Below, one piece after another: positions 1-5,796 of a stretch of 6,764 nt of DNA (the stretch's first letter is position 1; every line of letters starts with the position of its first letter). Where the stretch lies: NCBI GenBank assembly GCA_041743835.1, contig JBGTLW010000370.1, forward strand, positions 1-6,764. Direction: 5' to 3'. The translations under genes and the position numbers were made by a program. The notes below the pieces were generated by a model that saw only the letters and a program-made list of their open reading frames with translations, ran no database searches and was not told the origin of the DNA. The DNA is from JBGTLW01 sp041743835 (GTDB taxonomy: Bacteria; Planctomycetota; Phycisphaerae; Phycisphaerales; Phycisphaeraceae).

Positions 1-228
1 GACGCCAACGCACAAGCCACCCCAAGCGACCGCCCCCCGCGCGAAGAACTCACCGATGAAGAGCGAGAGAAGCGCGACGAGGAACGCCGACGCGACATGC
101 GCGACCGCATCGAGACTTGGGTGAACGAAGGCAACGGCCAGGAACACGCGCTCATGCGCGAATACTTCAAAGCCATCCGCGAGGGATGGGACAACCCCCC
201 GCAACGGCCCGACCGCGATCGCTCCTGA
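1..228 (+). CDS. C-terminal end of an unrecognised charged protein (5' truncated)
   Basis: Frame 1 is open from the left edge to a TGA at 226-228 and gives 75 residues, so the start lies outside the window. The visible part begins with an Ala/Pro/Asp-rich stretch. A run dense in Glu, Arg and Asp follows (TDEEREKRDEERRRDMRDRI), which would form a highly charged helix. It ends with a more ordinary segment containing ETWVNEGNGQEHALMREYFK and a Pro/Arg/Asp-rich tail. There is no signal peptide, membrane segment or catalytic motif in this fragment, and I do not recognise the family. The only internal ATG (97-99) has no ribosome binding site and falls inside the charged helix, so it is unlikely to be the real start. 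The protein-like composition and the clean stop before the convergent neighbour favour a real gene. Function is unknown. Confidence 0.6.
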   Translation, partial: DANAQATPSDRPPREELTDEEREKRDEERRRDMRDRIETWVNEGNGQEHALMREYFKAIREGWDNPPQRPDRDRS

Positions 229-266
229 ACCGCGATTGAAACAAGCGTTCTGCCAGACGCCACGAC

Positions 267-1385
267 TCAGGCTAAGTCGAGCAGTGCCGCCTCGATCACC
301 AGCCCCGGCCCAAACGCGAGCACGACACTTCGGCCCCGTGTCCCCTGCGCAATCAAACGCTCGACAATGAAGAGCACCGTCGGCGACGACATATTGCCGT
401 GCTCCGCCAACACGGACCGGCTCGGTTCACACAAGCCATCCGTCAGGCCAAGCGACGAGGCGACCGCGTCGATCACCTTCGGCCCGCCGGGGTGAATCGC
501 CCACCCTTGGATGTCGTTTAGCGTAAGTCCCTGCCCGCTCAACCAAGCGGTTAGCCATGGTCGCAGGTTTGTTTTCACCAGTGCGGGAACTTCCGGGCTC
601 AGGGTCATCTCGAAGCCGTGATCGCGGATACGCCAGGCCATCGCTCCAGATGAATCGGGCACGATCGTGGATGCCTGTGCCAGCAGCCGCACGCCATCCT
701 TCGACCCGCGCGACGCCACGCCGACCACCGCCGCGGCCCCATCCGCGAACAGCGCGTTGGCAACCACGTGCTGCGCGTTGTAGCCGTATTGAAAGTGGAT
801 GCTGCACAACTCCACACACACCATCGCCACCGGCCGGCCCGGGGAAGCCCGGCCCATCGCGTCCATCACACGCAGCCCGTTGAGCGCACCGTGGCACCCC
901 ATGAATCCCACCGACGTTCGGCCGACACCCGGCGGCAAGCCAAGCCGCTCGATCAAACTCAGATCAAGCCCCGGCGCGATAAACCCGGTGCAGGACACCG
1001 CAACCAGATGCGACACATCCTGCGGCTTCACACTTGCCCGCTCAAGCGCATCCTGCAACACCCCGATTGCCAATGGCAAGGCCTCACGCTCGTAAAGCCT
1101 CATGCGATCCCCGATACTCGGCCCACGATCCGCAGCATCAGTAGGAAGCGGCATCAACTGGCCCAGGCGATCCATGCCCTTGGGAGTCGAGCCGTTGCTT
1201 GCGACGACACACGCCCTGCTCTTCACGGTGGTGCGGTCAAACACGCGGCCGACCTTGTCACGCTGCGGCTGCGTGCTCGCGCATCGGCTCTGCGCGCAAG
1301 CTGAAAGCGCTTGCTGCGAGATCGGGTGGTCCGGCGTGCGGGTCGCGATGGCGGTCAAGTTGAAGCCGAGGGATGGCTCAGGCAT
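267..1385 (-). CDS. Type III polyketide synthase (chalcone/alkylresorcinol synthase-like)
   Basis: This is a 372-residue soluble, homodimer-type ketosynthase, close to the usual 350-400. Family enzymes load an acyl-CoA starter on a cysteine, extend it with malonyl-CoA without an acyl carrier protein, and cyclise the chain to a resorcinol, pyrone or similar ring. The catalytic triad is complete: Cys164 in GFMGCHGALNGLR, His298 in GWAIHPGGPKVID and Asn331 in EHGNMSSPTVLFI. Cys164 has the same number as in plant chalcone synthase. The gatekeeper-type Phe213 lies in NALFADGAAAVVG, and the cyclisation-loop GFGPG appears as AFGPG at 357-361. The start at 1385 is supported by a GGGAGG Shine-Dalgarno six bases upstream. 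The start overlaps the flavoprotein stop by 8 bases, making this the last gene of a methyltransferase-flavoprotein-synthase operon. Starter length and product cannot be read from the sequence; a long-chain alkylresorcinol or alkylpyrone is inferred from bacterial relatives. Family call is very secure, product is not. Confidence 0.95.
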   Translation of the reverse strand: MPEPSLGFNLTAIATRTPDHPISQQALSACAQSRCASTQPQRDKVGRVFDRTTVKSRACVVASNGSTPKGMDRLGQLMPLPTDAADRGPSIGDRMRLYEREALPLAIGVLQDALERASVKPQDVSHLVAVSCTGFIAPGLDLSLIERLGLPPGVGRTSVGFMGCHGALNGLRVMDAMGRASPGRPVAMVCVELCSIHFQYGYNAQHVVANALFADGAAAVVGVASRGSKDGVRLLAQASTIVPDSSGAMAWRIRDHGFEMTLSPEVPALVKTNLRPWLTAWLSGQGLTLNDIQGWAIHPGGPKVIDAVASSLGLTDGLCEPSRSVLAEHGNMSSPTVLFIVERLIAQGTRGRSVVLAFGPGLVIEAALLDLA

Positions 1386-2499
1386 GATGCGCCTCCCGCG
1401 GCCGATTGAGGTGGTTCAGGATGGGGTCGGCCACCGCCGGCCAGCCCGCCAACACCCCCACCGCCAGCCGCATCGCCCAGGGCCGATGCAGCAGGCACGC
1501 TATCGCGCGGCAGGCGATCTGCCGACGGCCGATCTCCTTGCGATACGCCCGAGTCCATGCGTGCCCGATACCAGCGTCCCAGCTTTCCGCTGCCCGCAAA
1601 GCGTGTGGCACCACAGCTGCGCCCCCCGCGATCGCCCACGCCATCCCCTCCCCCGTGAAAGGCTCGACGTAACCCGCCGCATCCCCCACCAACAACACAC
1701 GCTCAGCAAACAGCGGCACCCGCTGCCGGGTCAACCGTGGCGTGCCGATCACCCGCGCCCCTTCCAGCCCGCGCGGAGCCTCAACACCCGCTTCATCGAA
1801 GATGCTACGGAGCAACGCCACCGCCCCGCCCGCCTCCCGCACCGCGTCCGGCGATACCGCAGCCGCCACATCCGTCCGCCCGTCCTCCAGCCGCACCATC
1901 CCCGCATACCCCTGCCGACCACACGCCATCACAACCCGCCCCCACGCCACGCCAGACCCTTCATCCAGCACCGCGCCCAACCCAATCCACGAAGCCGCCC
2001 GCTGACGCACCACAAAGCCGCCATGCTCCGCCAAGCTGCGCCCACTCAGGCCATCCGCAACGATGACGCAGCCCGGCCGAACCGTGCGCTCCCCGTGCTT
2101 ATCACACAACGTCACCAAGCCGTCGCTCGCCACACGCGCATCGGTTTGCGTCAACACCCGCGCACTAGTTGCGGCCACCTGCTCGATCAACGCGTTGTCC
2201 AACGCGCTCCGAGAGACCGCCACCCCGCCGGGCAATCGCACCGATGCGTGACGCCCACCCGCATGAAGCTCCAAAGCCTCCAGCTTCCGCCCGTGTAGCG
2301 ATCCCATCACGTCCCCCAGCCCGAGGCCTTCCAACCGCGCCACCGCCCGCTGATTCAGGCAACACCCACAGACCTTGTCCCGCGGGAACAGCGCGCGATC
2401 CACCAGCCACACCCGCGCCCCGAGCCGCGCAGCCGTCAGCGCTGCCGTGCTCCCCGCGGGCCCGCCGCCGACCACCAGGATGTCCGGCCCATCACGCAT
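1378..2499 (-). CDS. FAD-dependent oxidoreductase, geranylgeranyl reductase/hydroxylase-like
   Basis: A 373-residue group A flavoprotein. The N-terminal Rossmann motif is DILVVGGGPAGSTAA (6-20), with an acidic residue ending the second strand (Asp34 in WLVDR). RDKVCGCCLNQRAV (40-53) matches the lid seen in geranylgeranyl reductase-like and related tailoring oxidoreductases. A DG-type motif follows in VIVADGLSGRS (145-155), and the FAD ribityl-binding GD motif is VLLVGDAAGYVEPFTGEGM (268-286). No membrane segment is obvious. Its place between the methyltransferase and the type III synthase suggests it hydroxylates the aromatic polyketide, perhaps towards a quinone, or reduces a double bond; this is inference. 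The start is supported by GGAG five bases upstream (2505-2508) and an 8-base overlap with the methyltransferase. Its end overlaps the synthase start by 8 bases, so all three genes are probably translationally coupled. The Cys44-Gly-Cys46-Cys47 cluster near the expected flavin site is unusual and may have a redox role. Confidence 0.9.
   Translation of the reverse strand: MRDGPDILVVGGGPAGSTAALTAARLGARVWLVDRALFPRDKVCGCCLNQRAVARLEGLGLGDVMGSLHGRKLEALELHAGGRHASVRLPGGVAVSRSALDNALIEQVAATSARVLTQTDARVASDGLVTLCDKHGERTVRPGCVIVADGLSGRSLAEHGGFVVRQRAASWIGLGAVLDEGSGVAWGRVVMACGRQGYAGMVRLEDGRTDVAAAVSPDAVREAGGAVALLRSIFDEAGVEAPRGLEGARVIGTPRLTRQRVPLFAERVLLVGDAAGYVEPFTGEGMAWAIAGGAAVVPHALRAAESWDAGIGHAWTRAYRKEIGRRQIACRAIACLLHRPWAMRLAVGVLAGWPAVADPILNHLNRPREAHHA
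1392..1397 (-). promoter_or_regulatory. Ribosome binding site of the type III polyketide synthase
   Basis: The minus strand reads GGGAGG here, followed by six bases and the ATG at 1385. It lies inside the last codons of the flavoprotein gene. It fixes the synthase start and indicates translational coupling. Confidence 0.8.
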
Positions 2500-3208
2500 C
2501 GCGGCTCCAGGTCATCTGCATGCGAAACGGGAAGTGCCGCGAAATCGTCGTGCCACGCATCCCCGCCCGCTCCGCGAGTGCCCTCAGTTCGCCCGGCGTA
2601 AACGCCGCCCGCACCGAGCGTGGCCCATCAACGTGCACCACACGCGACCGTGAAAGCCCGCGCGTCCCCAACCAGGCCGCCGCCTCACCCAAACGCGACC
2701 GCCGCAGGTCATCCACCACCACCGCGCCACACGCGTCCGCCATCCGACCCAGCAAGTCTGCCACCGCGTCCGTTTCGAGGTGATGCAGAAACAGCGTGCA
2801 GACCATCGCGTCGTAACCCGATGGCAATGCCCCACTGCTCAGGTCATGCTCAATGAACTTGCAGCCCAGGCCCTGCAAAGCCGCCGCCTGACTCGCCGTG
2901 TCCACCGCCAACCGGCTGATGTCACACCCATCAAACCGCACCGCCGCGTTTGCCCCGTCCGCGATCCGTTGCAATCCGCACGTGACATCACCGCCGCCGG
3001 ACGCCAGATCAAGCACCCGCGCTTCCCGCCCGACGATCCCACGCAGCAGCGGCACCAACCCGCGCCAGACGTAATGCGCGCTCCGCGATATCGCGTTCAC
3101 CCGCGCCAGCCCCCGCAACGCGCGCCGGTGCTCCGCCGCCTTTAGCGCCGGGTCATCCATCAGTTCCCCCACGAGTTCTCTCGGGCGCACGCCCATCAGC
3201 GTATGCAT
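2492..3208 (-). CDS. Class I SAM-dependent methyltransferase of the type III PKS operon
   Basis: From the ATG at 3206-3208 this is 238 residues, normal for a small-molecule methyltransferase. SAM-binding motif I is VLDLASGGGDV (65-75), the acidic post-I region is DGCDISRLAVD (93-103), and the motif IV region is YDAMVCTLFLHHLE (132-145). The N-terminal ELVGELMDDPAL and the C-terminal DGPRSVRAAFTPGELRALAERAGM resemble UbiE-like methyltransferases found beside bacterial type III synthases. The likely role is O- or C-methylation of the polyketide ring; the methylated atom is unknown. The frame stays open upstream to an ATG at 3367, but those 53 extra residues run back through the divergent promoter region and into the neighbouring gene, and look nothing like the family. 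The chosen ATG has no Shine-Dalgarno; a TATACT box ends six bases before it, suggesting a leaderless mRNA. A second ATG four codons later is possible. First gene of the operon. Confidence 0.88.
   Translation of the reverse strand: MHTLMGVRPRELVGELMDDPALKAAEHRRALRGLARVNAISRSAHYVWRGLVPLLRGIVGREARVLDLASGGGDVTCGLQRIADGANAAVRFDGCDISRLAVDTASQAAALQGLGCKFIEHDLSSGALPSGYDAMVCTLFLHHLETDAVADLLGRMADACGAVVVDDLRRSRLGEAAAWLGTRGLSRSRVVHVDGPRSVRAAFTPGELRALAERAGMRGTTISRHFPFRMQMTWSRDA
2505..2508 (-). promoter_or_regulatory. Ribosome binding site of the flavoprotein gene
   Basis: The minus strand reads GGAG here, five bases before the ATG at 2499. It lies inside the final codons of the methyltransferase gene. 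It is short but well spaced and agrees with the 8-base gene overlap. Confidence 0.6.
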
Positions 3209-3214
3209 CGCAAA

Positions 3215-3220
3215 AGTATA
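3215..3220 (-). promoter_or_regulatory. Candidate -10 box for the methyltransferase operon (leaderless)
   Basis: The minus strand reads TATACT, a five-of-six match to the consensus TATAAT. Six bases (TTTGCG) then separate it from the ATG at 3208, so transcription would begin at or very near the A of the start codon. No good -35 hexamer is visible 16-18 bases upstream (the sequence there is G/C-rich), and no Shine-Dalgarno lies at a usable distance. The nearest purine run, GAGG, is 15 bases from the ATG. The hexamer is seen directly; promoter function is inferred. Confidence 0.5.
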
Positions 3221-3252
3221 GCGCCTCAAAAGACGCCGCCCGACCGCTGCCC

Positions 3253-3258
3253 TACAGT
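3253..3258 (+). promoter_or_regulatory. Candidate -10 box for the epimerase-photolyase operon (leaderless)
   Basis: TACAGT matches TATAAT at four positions, including the conserved first two bases and final T. It ends seven bases before the ATG at 3266. No Shine-Dalgarno precedes this ATG (the intervening bases are TACAGCA) and no clear -35 box is visible. It mirrors the arrangement on the opposite strand. It is weaker than the minus-strand box and may be coincidental. Confidence 0.35.
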
Positions 3259-3265
3259 TACAGCA

Positions 3266-4210
3266 ATGCACCAAGCCACCGCCATAGCCCCAATCACCGT
3301 CGCCGTGTCCGGCAGCACCGGGCTGATCGGCAAGACGCTGTCCCAAGCCCTGCGCGAGCAAGGCCACACCGCCGTGCCCATCGTCCGCAAACCCCCCGCC
3401 AAAGCCGAGCGCGCGATCTACTGGGATCAGGATGCAAACTCACTCGACGCCACCGCGATACAAGGCATCGATGCCGTCATCCACCTCGCGGGTGAGTCGA
3501 TCGTCGGCCGGTGGACCCCAGCCAAACGCAAACGCATCCTCGAAAGCCGCGTCAACAGCACCGCCCTCATCGCCCGCACCATCGCCGCGCTACCCGACAA
3601 GCCGCGCGTCATGGTCAGCGCCTCAGCCGTGGGGATCTTTGGCGATCGCGGCGACACACCGCTCGATGACACCGCCCCGTCAGGAAAAGCCGGCGAGGGC
3701 TTCCTGCAACAAGTATGCGAGCAGTGGGAAGCCGCAGCCGACCCCGCAAGGGCCGCGGGCATCCGTGTCGTCCACCCGCGCATCGGCATGGTCCTCGCCC
3801 GTGACGGCGGCGCACTGCCCACCATGCTCACCCCCTTCCGCTTCGGCCTCGGCGGAACACTCGGCGATGGCTCGCAATGGATCGGCTGGCTCCACCTCGA
3901 CGACCTCGTCCAGATCCTCATCACCTGCCTGCACAACACCCACCTCGCCGGCCCCGTCAACGCCGTCGCACCAAACCCCGTCACCAACCGAGAACTCACC
4001 AAAACACTCGGCCGCGCCCTCCATCGCCCAACCATCCTCCCCGTCCCACGCTTCGGCGCACGCCTGGCATTCGGCAACCTCGCGGACGAGCTGCTGCTCG
4101 CAAGCCAGCGCGTCGTGCCACGCAAGCTCGAAGCCGCGGGCTTCACCTGGCAACACCCCAAACTCGAATCCGCCCTCCGCGACCTGCTGCAAACAAAGGA
4201 AACCGCGTGA
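3266..4210 (+). CDS. TIGR01777-type SDR epimerase/oxidoreductase (YfcH/SDR39U1-like)
   Basis: From the ATG at 3266 this gives 314 residues, close to the roughly 300 typical of this extended-SDR family. The N-terminal nucleotide-binding loop is VSGSTGLIG (14-22). Family signatures follow in order: VIHLAGESIVGRWTPAKRKR (71-90), ESRVNST (93-99), VSASAVGIFGDRGD (117-130), GFLQQVCEQWEAAA (145-158), VVHPRIGMVLARDGGALP (168-185) and WIGWLHLDDL (205-214). The C-terminal part (about 260-307) matches the DUF1731-like tail, including ASQRVVPRKLEAAGF. Substrate and reaction are not established for the family. The SASAVGIFG segment has Ile-Phe where many relatives have an aromatic pair such as Tyr-Tyr. 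An upstream in-frame ATG at 3203 would add 21 residues before the nucleotide-binding strand and run into the divergent gene's start, so 3266 is preferred. The stop overlaps the photolyase GTG by four bases, indicating an operon. The product may be a cytosolic redox enzyme linked to light or oxidative stress, but that is inference. Confidence 0.9.
   Translation: MHQATAIAPITVAVSGSTGLIGKTLSQALREQGHTAVPIVRKPPAKAERAIYWDQDANSLDATAIQGIDAVIHLAGESIVGRWTPAKRKRILESRVNSTALIARTIAALPDKPRVMVSASAVGIFGDRGDTPLDDTAPSGKAGEGFLQQVCEQWEAAADPARAAGIRVVHPRIGMVLARDGGALPTMLTPFRFGLGGTLGDGSQWIGWLHLDDLVQILITCLHNTHLAGPVNAVAPNPVTNRELTKTLGRALHRPTILPVPRFGARLAFGNLADELLLASQRVVPRKLEAAGFTWQHPKLESALRDLLQTKETA
4196..4200 (+). promoter_or_regulatory. 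Ribosome binding site of the photolyase gene
   Basis: AAGGA lies six bases before the GTG at 4207, inside the last codons of the epimerase gene. It decides in favour of the GTG start: the frame is open further upstream, but that upstream sequence is the epimerase gene read in another frame. Confidence 0.75.
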
Positions 4211-5673
4211 GCAACACCGCACACCCCGCGCCGACAATCGTCTGGTTCCGCACCGACCTGCGCCTCGCGGACAACCCCGCACTCGCCGCCGCCATCGCGC
4301 GCGGCGGCCCCGTCATCCCCGTGTTCATCTGGGCACCCGAAGAAGAAGCGCCCTGGCAGCCCGGCCGCGCATGGCAATGGTGGCTGCACCAATCCCTCGC
4401 CTCACTCCAAGCCGCCCTCCACAAACTCAACCTCCGCCTCATCCTCCGCCAAGGGAACAAGCTCGCCGCGCTGCGCGATCTCATCCGCGAAACACAAGCC
4501 CAAGCCATCTATTGGAACCGCCGCTACGAGCCCGCCATCATCGAACGCGACAAGCGCATCAAGCTCGCCCTCCGAGCCGATGGCTGCGAGGTTGAAAGTT
4601 TCAACAGCCACCTGCTTTACGAGCCGTGGCAAGTCCAGACACAGACCGCCACACCTTATAAAGTTTTCACGCCCTTCTGGAAGGCCTGCCAGGCCATGGC
4701 CGAGCCGGACGCCCCGCTCGCCCCACCCACACCCAAGCAGTGCAAAGCCGCCGCCTTCGCCGCGTCCGCCCCCGACTCGCTCCCGCTCGATGCGCTGGGC
4801 CTCATGCCACGCATCCCGTGGCACACCGGCATGGCCGCATACTGGACGCCCGGCGAAGCCGGCGCGCAAACCCGCCTGACCACCTTCCTCAACGACGCCA
4901 TCCGCAACTACAAAGACCAACGCGACTTCCCCTCCGTCGACGGCACCTCCCGCCTCTCGCCCTACCTGTGCCACGGCGAAATCTCCCCGCGCCAAGTCTG
5001 GCACACCATCCGCCGGTTCATCAGCGACAGCAAGCAAAAACTCACCCCAGCAGCGGAAAAGCAGTGCTGGGCCTACCTCCGCGAGATCGGCTGGCGAGAG
5101 TTCGCCTACCACATCCTCTACCACTTCCCACACACACCCGGAAGCCCGCTCCAGGAAAAGTATCAAAGCTTCCCCTGGCGCAACGACCCCGCCCAACTCC
5201 GCGCCTGGCAGCGCGGGCAGACCGGCTACCCGCTCATCGACGCCGGCATGCGCCAGCTCTGGCAAATCGGCTGGATGCACAACCGCGTCCGCATGGTCGT
5301 CGCATCCTTCCTCGTCAAGGACCTGCTCATCAGTTGGCAAGACGGCGCCGCCTGGTTCTGGGACACCCTCGTCGATGCCGACCTCGCCAACAACACGCTC
5401 GGCTGGCAGTGGGCCGGGGGATGCGGAGCCGACGCCGCCCCCTATTTCCGCGTCTTCAACCCCACCCTCCAAAGCAAAAAGTTCGACCCGGACGGAAAAT
5501 ACATACAACAGTTCATACCCGAACTGTCTAATACCGACCCCCGACAACGCCACGCCCCGTGGGAAACACCCGCCCCGCTCCTGGACCACACCGGCTACCC
5601 CGACCCCCTTGTGGACCACGCCAAAGCCCGCAACCGCGCGTTGGCCGCGTTTGATGTGGTGAAATCCCACTAA
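4207..5673 (+). CDS. phrB: Class I deoxyribodipyrimidine photolyase
   Basis: This is a 488-residue photolyase that splits UV-induced cyclobutane pyrimidine dimers using blue or near-UV light, with FAD as cofactor. The N-terminal antenna domain opens with IVWFRTDLRLADNPAL (11-26). IYWNRRYEP has Glu108 where the E. coli enzyme uses Glu109 to bind its folate antenna, so a folate chromophore is likely. The C-terminal FAD domain includes DGTSRLSPYLCHGEISPRQVW (245-265), GWREFAYHILYHFP (295-308), TGYPLIDAGMRQLW (339-352), GWMHNRVRMVVASFLVKDLL (355-374) and DADLANNTLGWQWAGGCGAD (390-409). The electron-transfer tryptophan triad is intact: Trp324, Trp377 and Trp400 align by spacing with E. coli Trp306, Trp359 and Trp382. 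Asn396 matches the flavin-contacting Asn378. All of this argues for active CPD repair rather than a cryptochrome. The GTG start overlaps the epimerase stop as GTGA and has AAGGA six bases upstream. The stop codon sits inside a copy of the intergenic C-rich repeat. Confidence 0.96.
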   Translation: MSNTAHPAPTIVWFRTDLRLADNPALAAAIARGGPVIPVFIWAPEEEAPWQPGRAWQWWLHQSLASLQAALHKLNLRLILRQGNKLAALRDLIRETQAQAIYWNRRYEPAIIERDKRIKLALRADGCEVESFNSHLLYEPWQVQTQTATPYKVFTPFWKACQAMAEPDAPLAPPTPKQCKAAAFAASAPDSLPLDALGLMPRIPWHTGMAAYWTPGEAGAQTRLTTFLNDAIRNYKDQRDFPSVDGTSRLSPYLCHGEISPRQVWHTIRRFISDSKQKLTPAAEKQCWAYLREIGWREFAYHILYHFPHTPGSPLQEKYQSFPWRNDPAQLRAWQRGQTGYPLIDAGMRQLWQIGWMHNRVRMVVASFLVKDLLISWQDGAAWFWDTLVDADLANNTLGWQWAGGCGADAAPYFRVFNPTLQSKKFDPDGKYIQQFIPELSNTDPRQRHAPWETPAPLLDHTGYPDPLVDHAKARNRALAAFDVVKSH

Positions 5674-5682
5674 CCCCCAGCG
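5669..5682 (+). repeat. Isolated copy of the 14-base C-rich repeat at the photolyase stop
   Basis: ACTAACCCCCAGCG here differs at only a few positions from the units CCTAACGCCTAGCG and CCTAACACCCAGCG about 80 bases downstream. It includes the photolyase TAA (5671-5673), so the repeat either supplied the stop codon or arose from it. Confidence 0.45.
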
Positions 5683-5752
5683 CCCTATTCCCCAACCGCT
5701 TACTCACGTGCGCGGCTCTGTCCTGCGCCTCCCTCCCCCCAAACTTCCTCAC

Positions 5753-5794
5753 CCTAACGCCTAGCGCCTAACACCCAGCGCCTAACCCCCCGCC
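5753..5794 (+). repeat. Tandem 14-base C-rich repeats in the convergent gap
   Basis: Three adjoining units run 5753-5766 (CCTAACGCCTAGCG), 5767-5780 (CCTAACACCCAGCG) and 5781-5794 (CCTAACCCCCCGCC). The first two differ at two positions and the third has decayed at its 3' end. They lie between the photolyase stop and the stop of the opposing gene at 5797. The rest of the 123-base gap is C-rich with no gene, and I found no convincing stem-loop terminator in it. The array may be a lineage-specific intergenic repeat or a termination-associated tract; its function is unknown. Confidence 0.65.
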
Positions 5795-5796
5795 CC

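Noticed and set aside
245..260. Possible hairpin (GCGT...ACGC) between the charged protein and the polyketide synthase as a terminator
   Set aside because: The stem is only four or five pairs and no T-run follows on either strand. It is too weak to annotate.
1102..2298. Long + strand open frame (398 codons) antisense to the polyketide synthase and flavoprotein genes
   Set aside because: Its translation is Arg/Pro/His-rich with no motif, while the minus strand has two clear enzyme families. In high-GC DNA such antisense frames are expected by chance.
3209..3367. 53-residue N-terminal extension of the methyltransferase to an ATG at 3367
   Set aside because: It would run through the divergent promoter region and into the epimerase gene, and has no family similarity. 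The ATG at 3208 gives a normal-length methyltransferase.
3877..4206. In-frame 110-residue extension upstream of the photolyase GTG
   Set aside because: It is Arg/Pro-rich sequence from the epimerase gene read out of frame. The photolyase fold begins at once after the GTG, which has its own Shine-Dalgarno.
3432..4595. 387-codon + strand open frame overlapping the epimerase and photolyase genes
   Set aside because: Its product is Ser/Pro/Arg-rich and motif-free, and it is out of frame with two well-supported genes.
4402..5670. 422-codon minus-strand open frame antisense to the photolyase
   Set aside because: It mirrors nearly the whole photolyase gene. It is Gly/Val/Glu-rich, as the complement of GC-rich codons would be, and shows no domain signature or ribosome binding site of its own.
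4207..5673. Cryptochrome instead of photolyase
   Set aside because: The tryptophan triad, flavin-contact Asn and class I repair signatures are all present, and there is no C-terminal signalling extension.
5753..5794. CRISPR array
   Set aside because: The 14-base units adjoin directly with no unique spacers and no cas genes are near. It is a simple tandem repeat.
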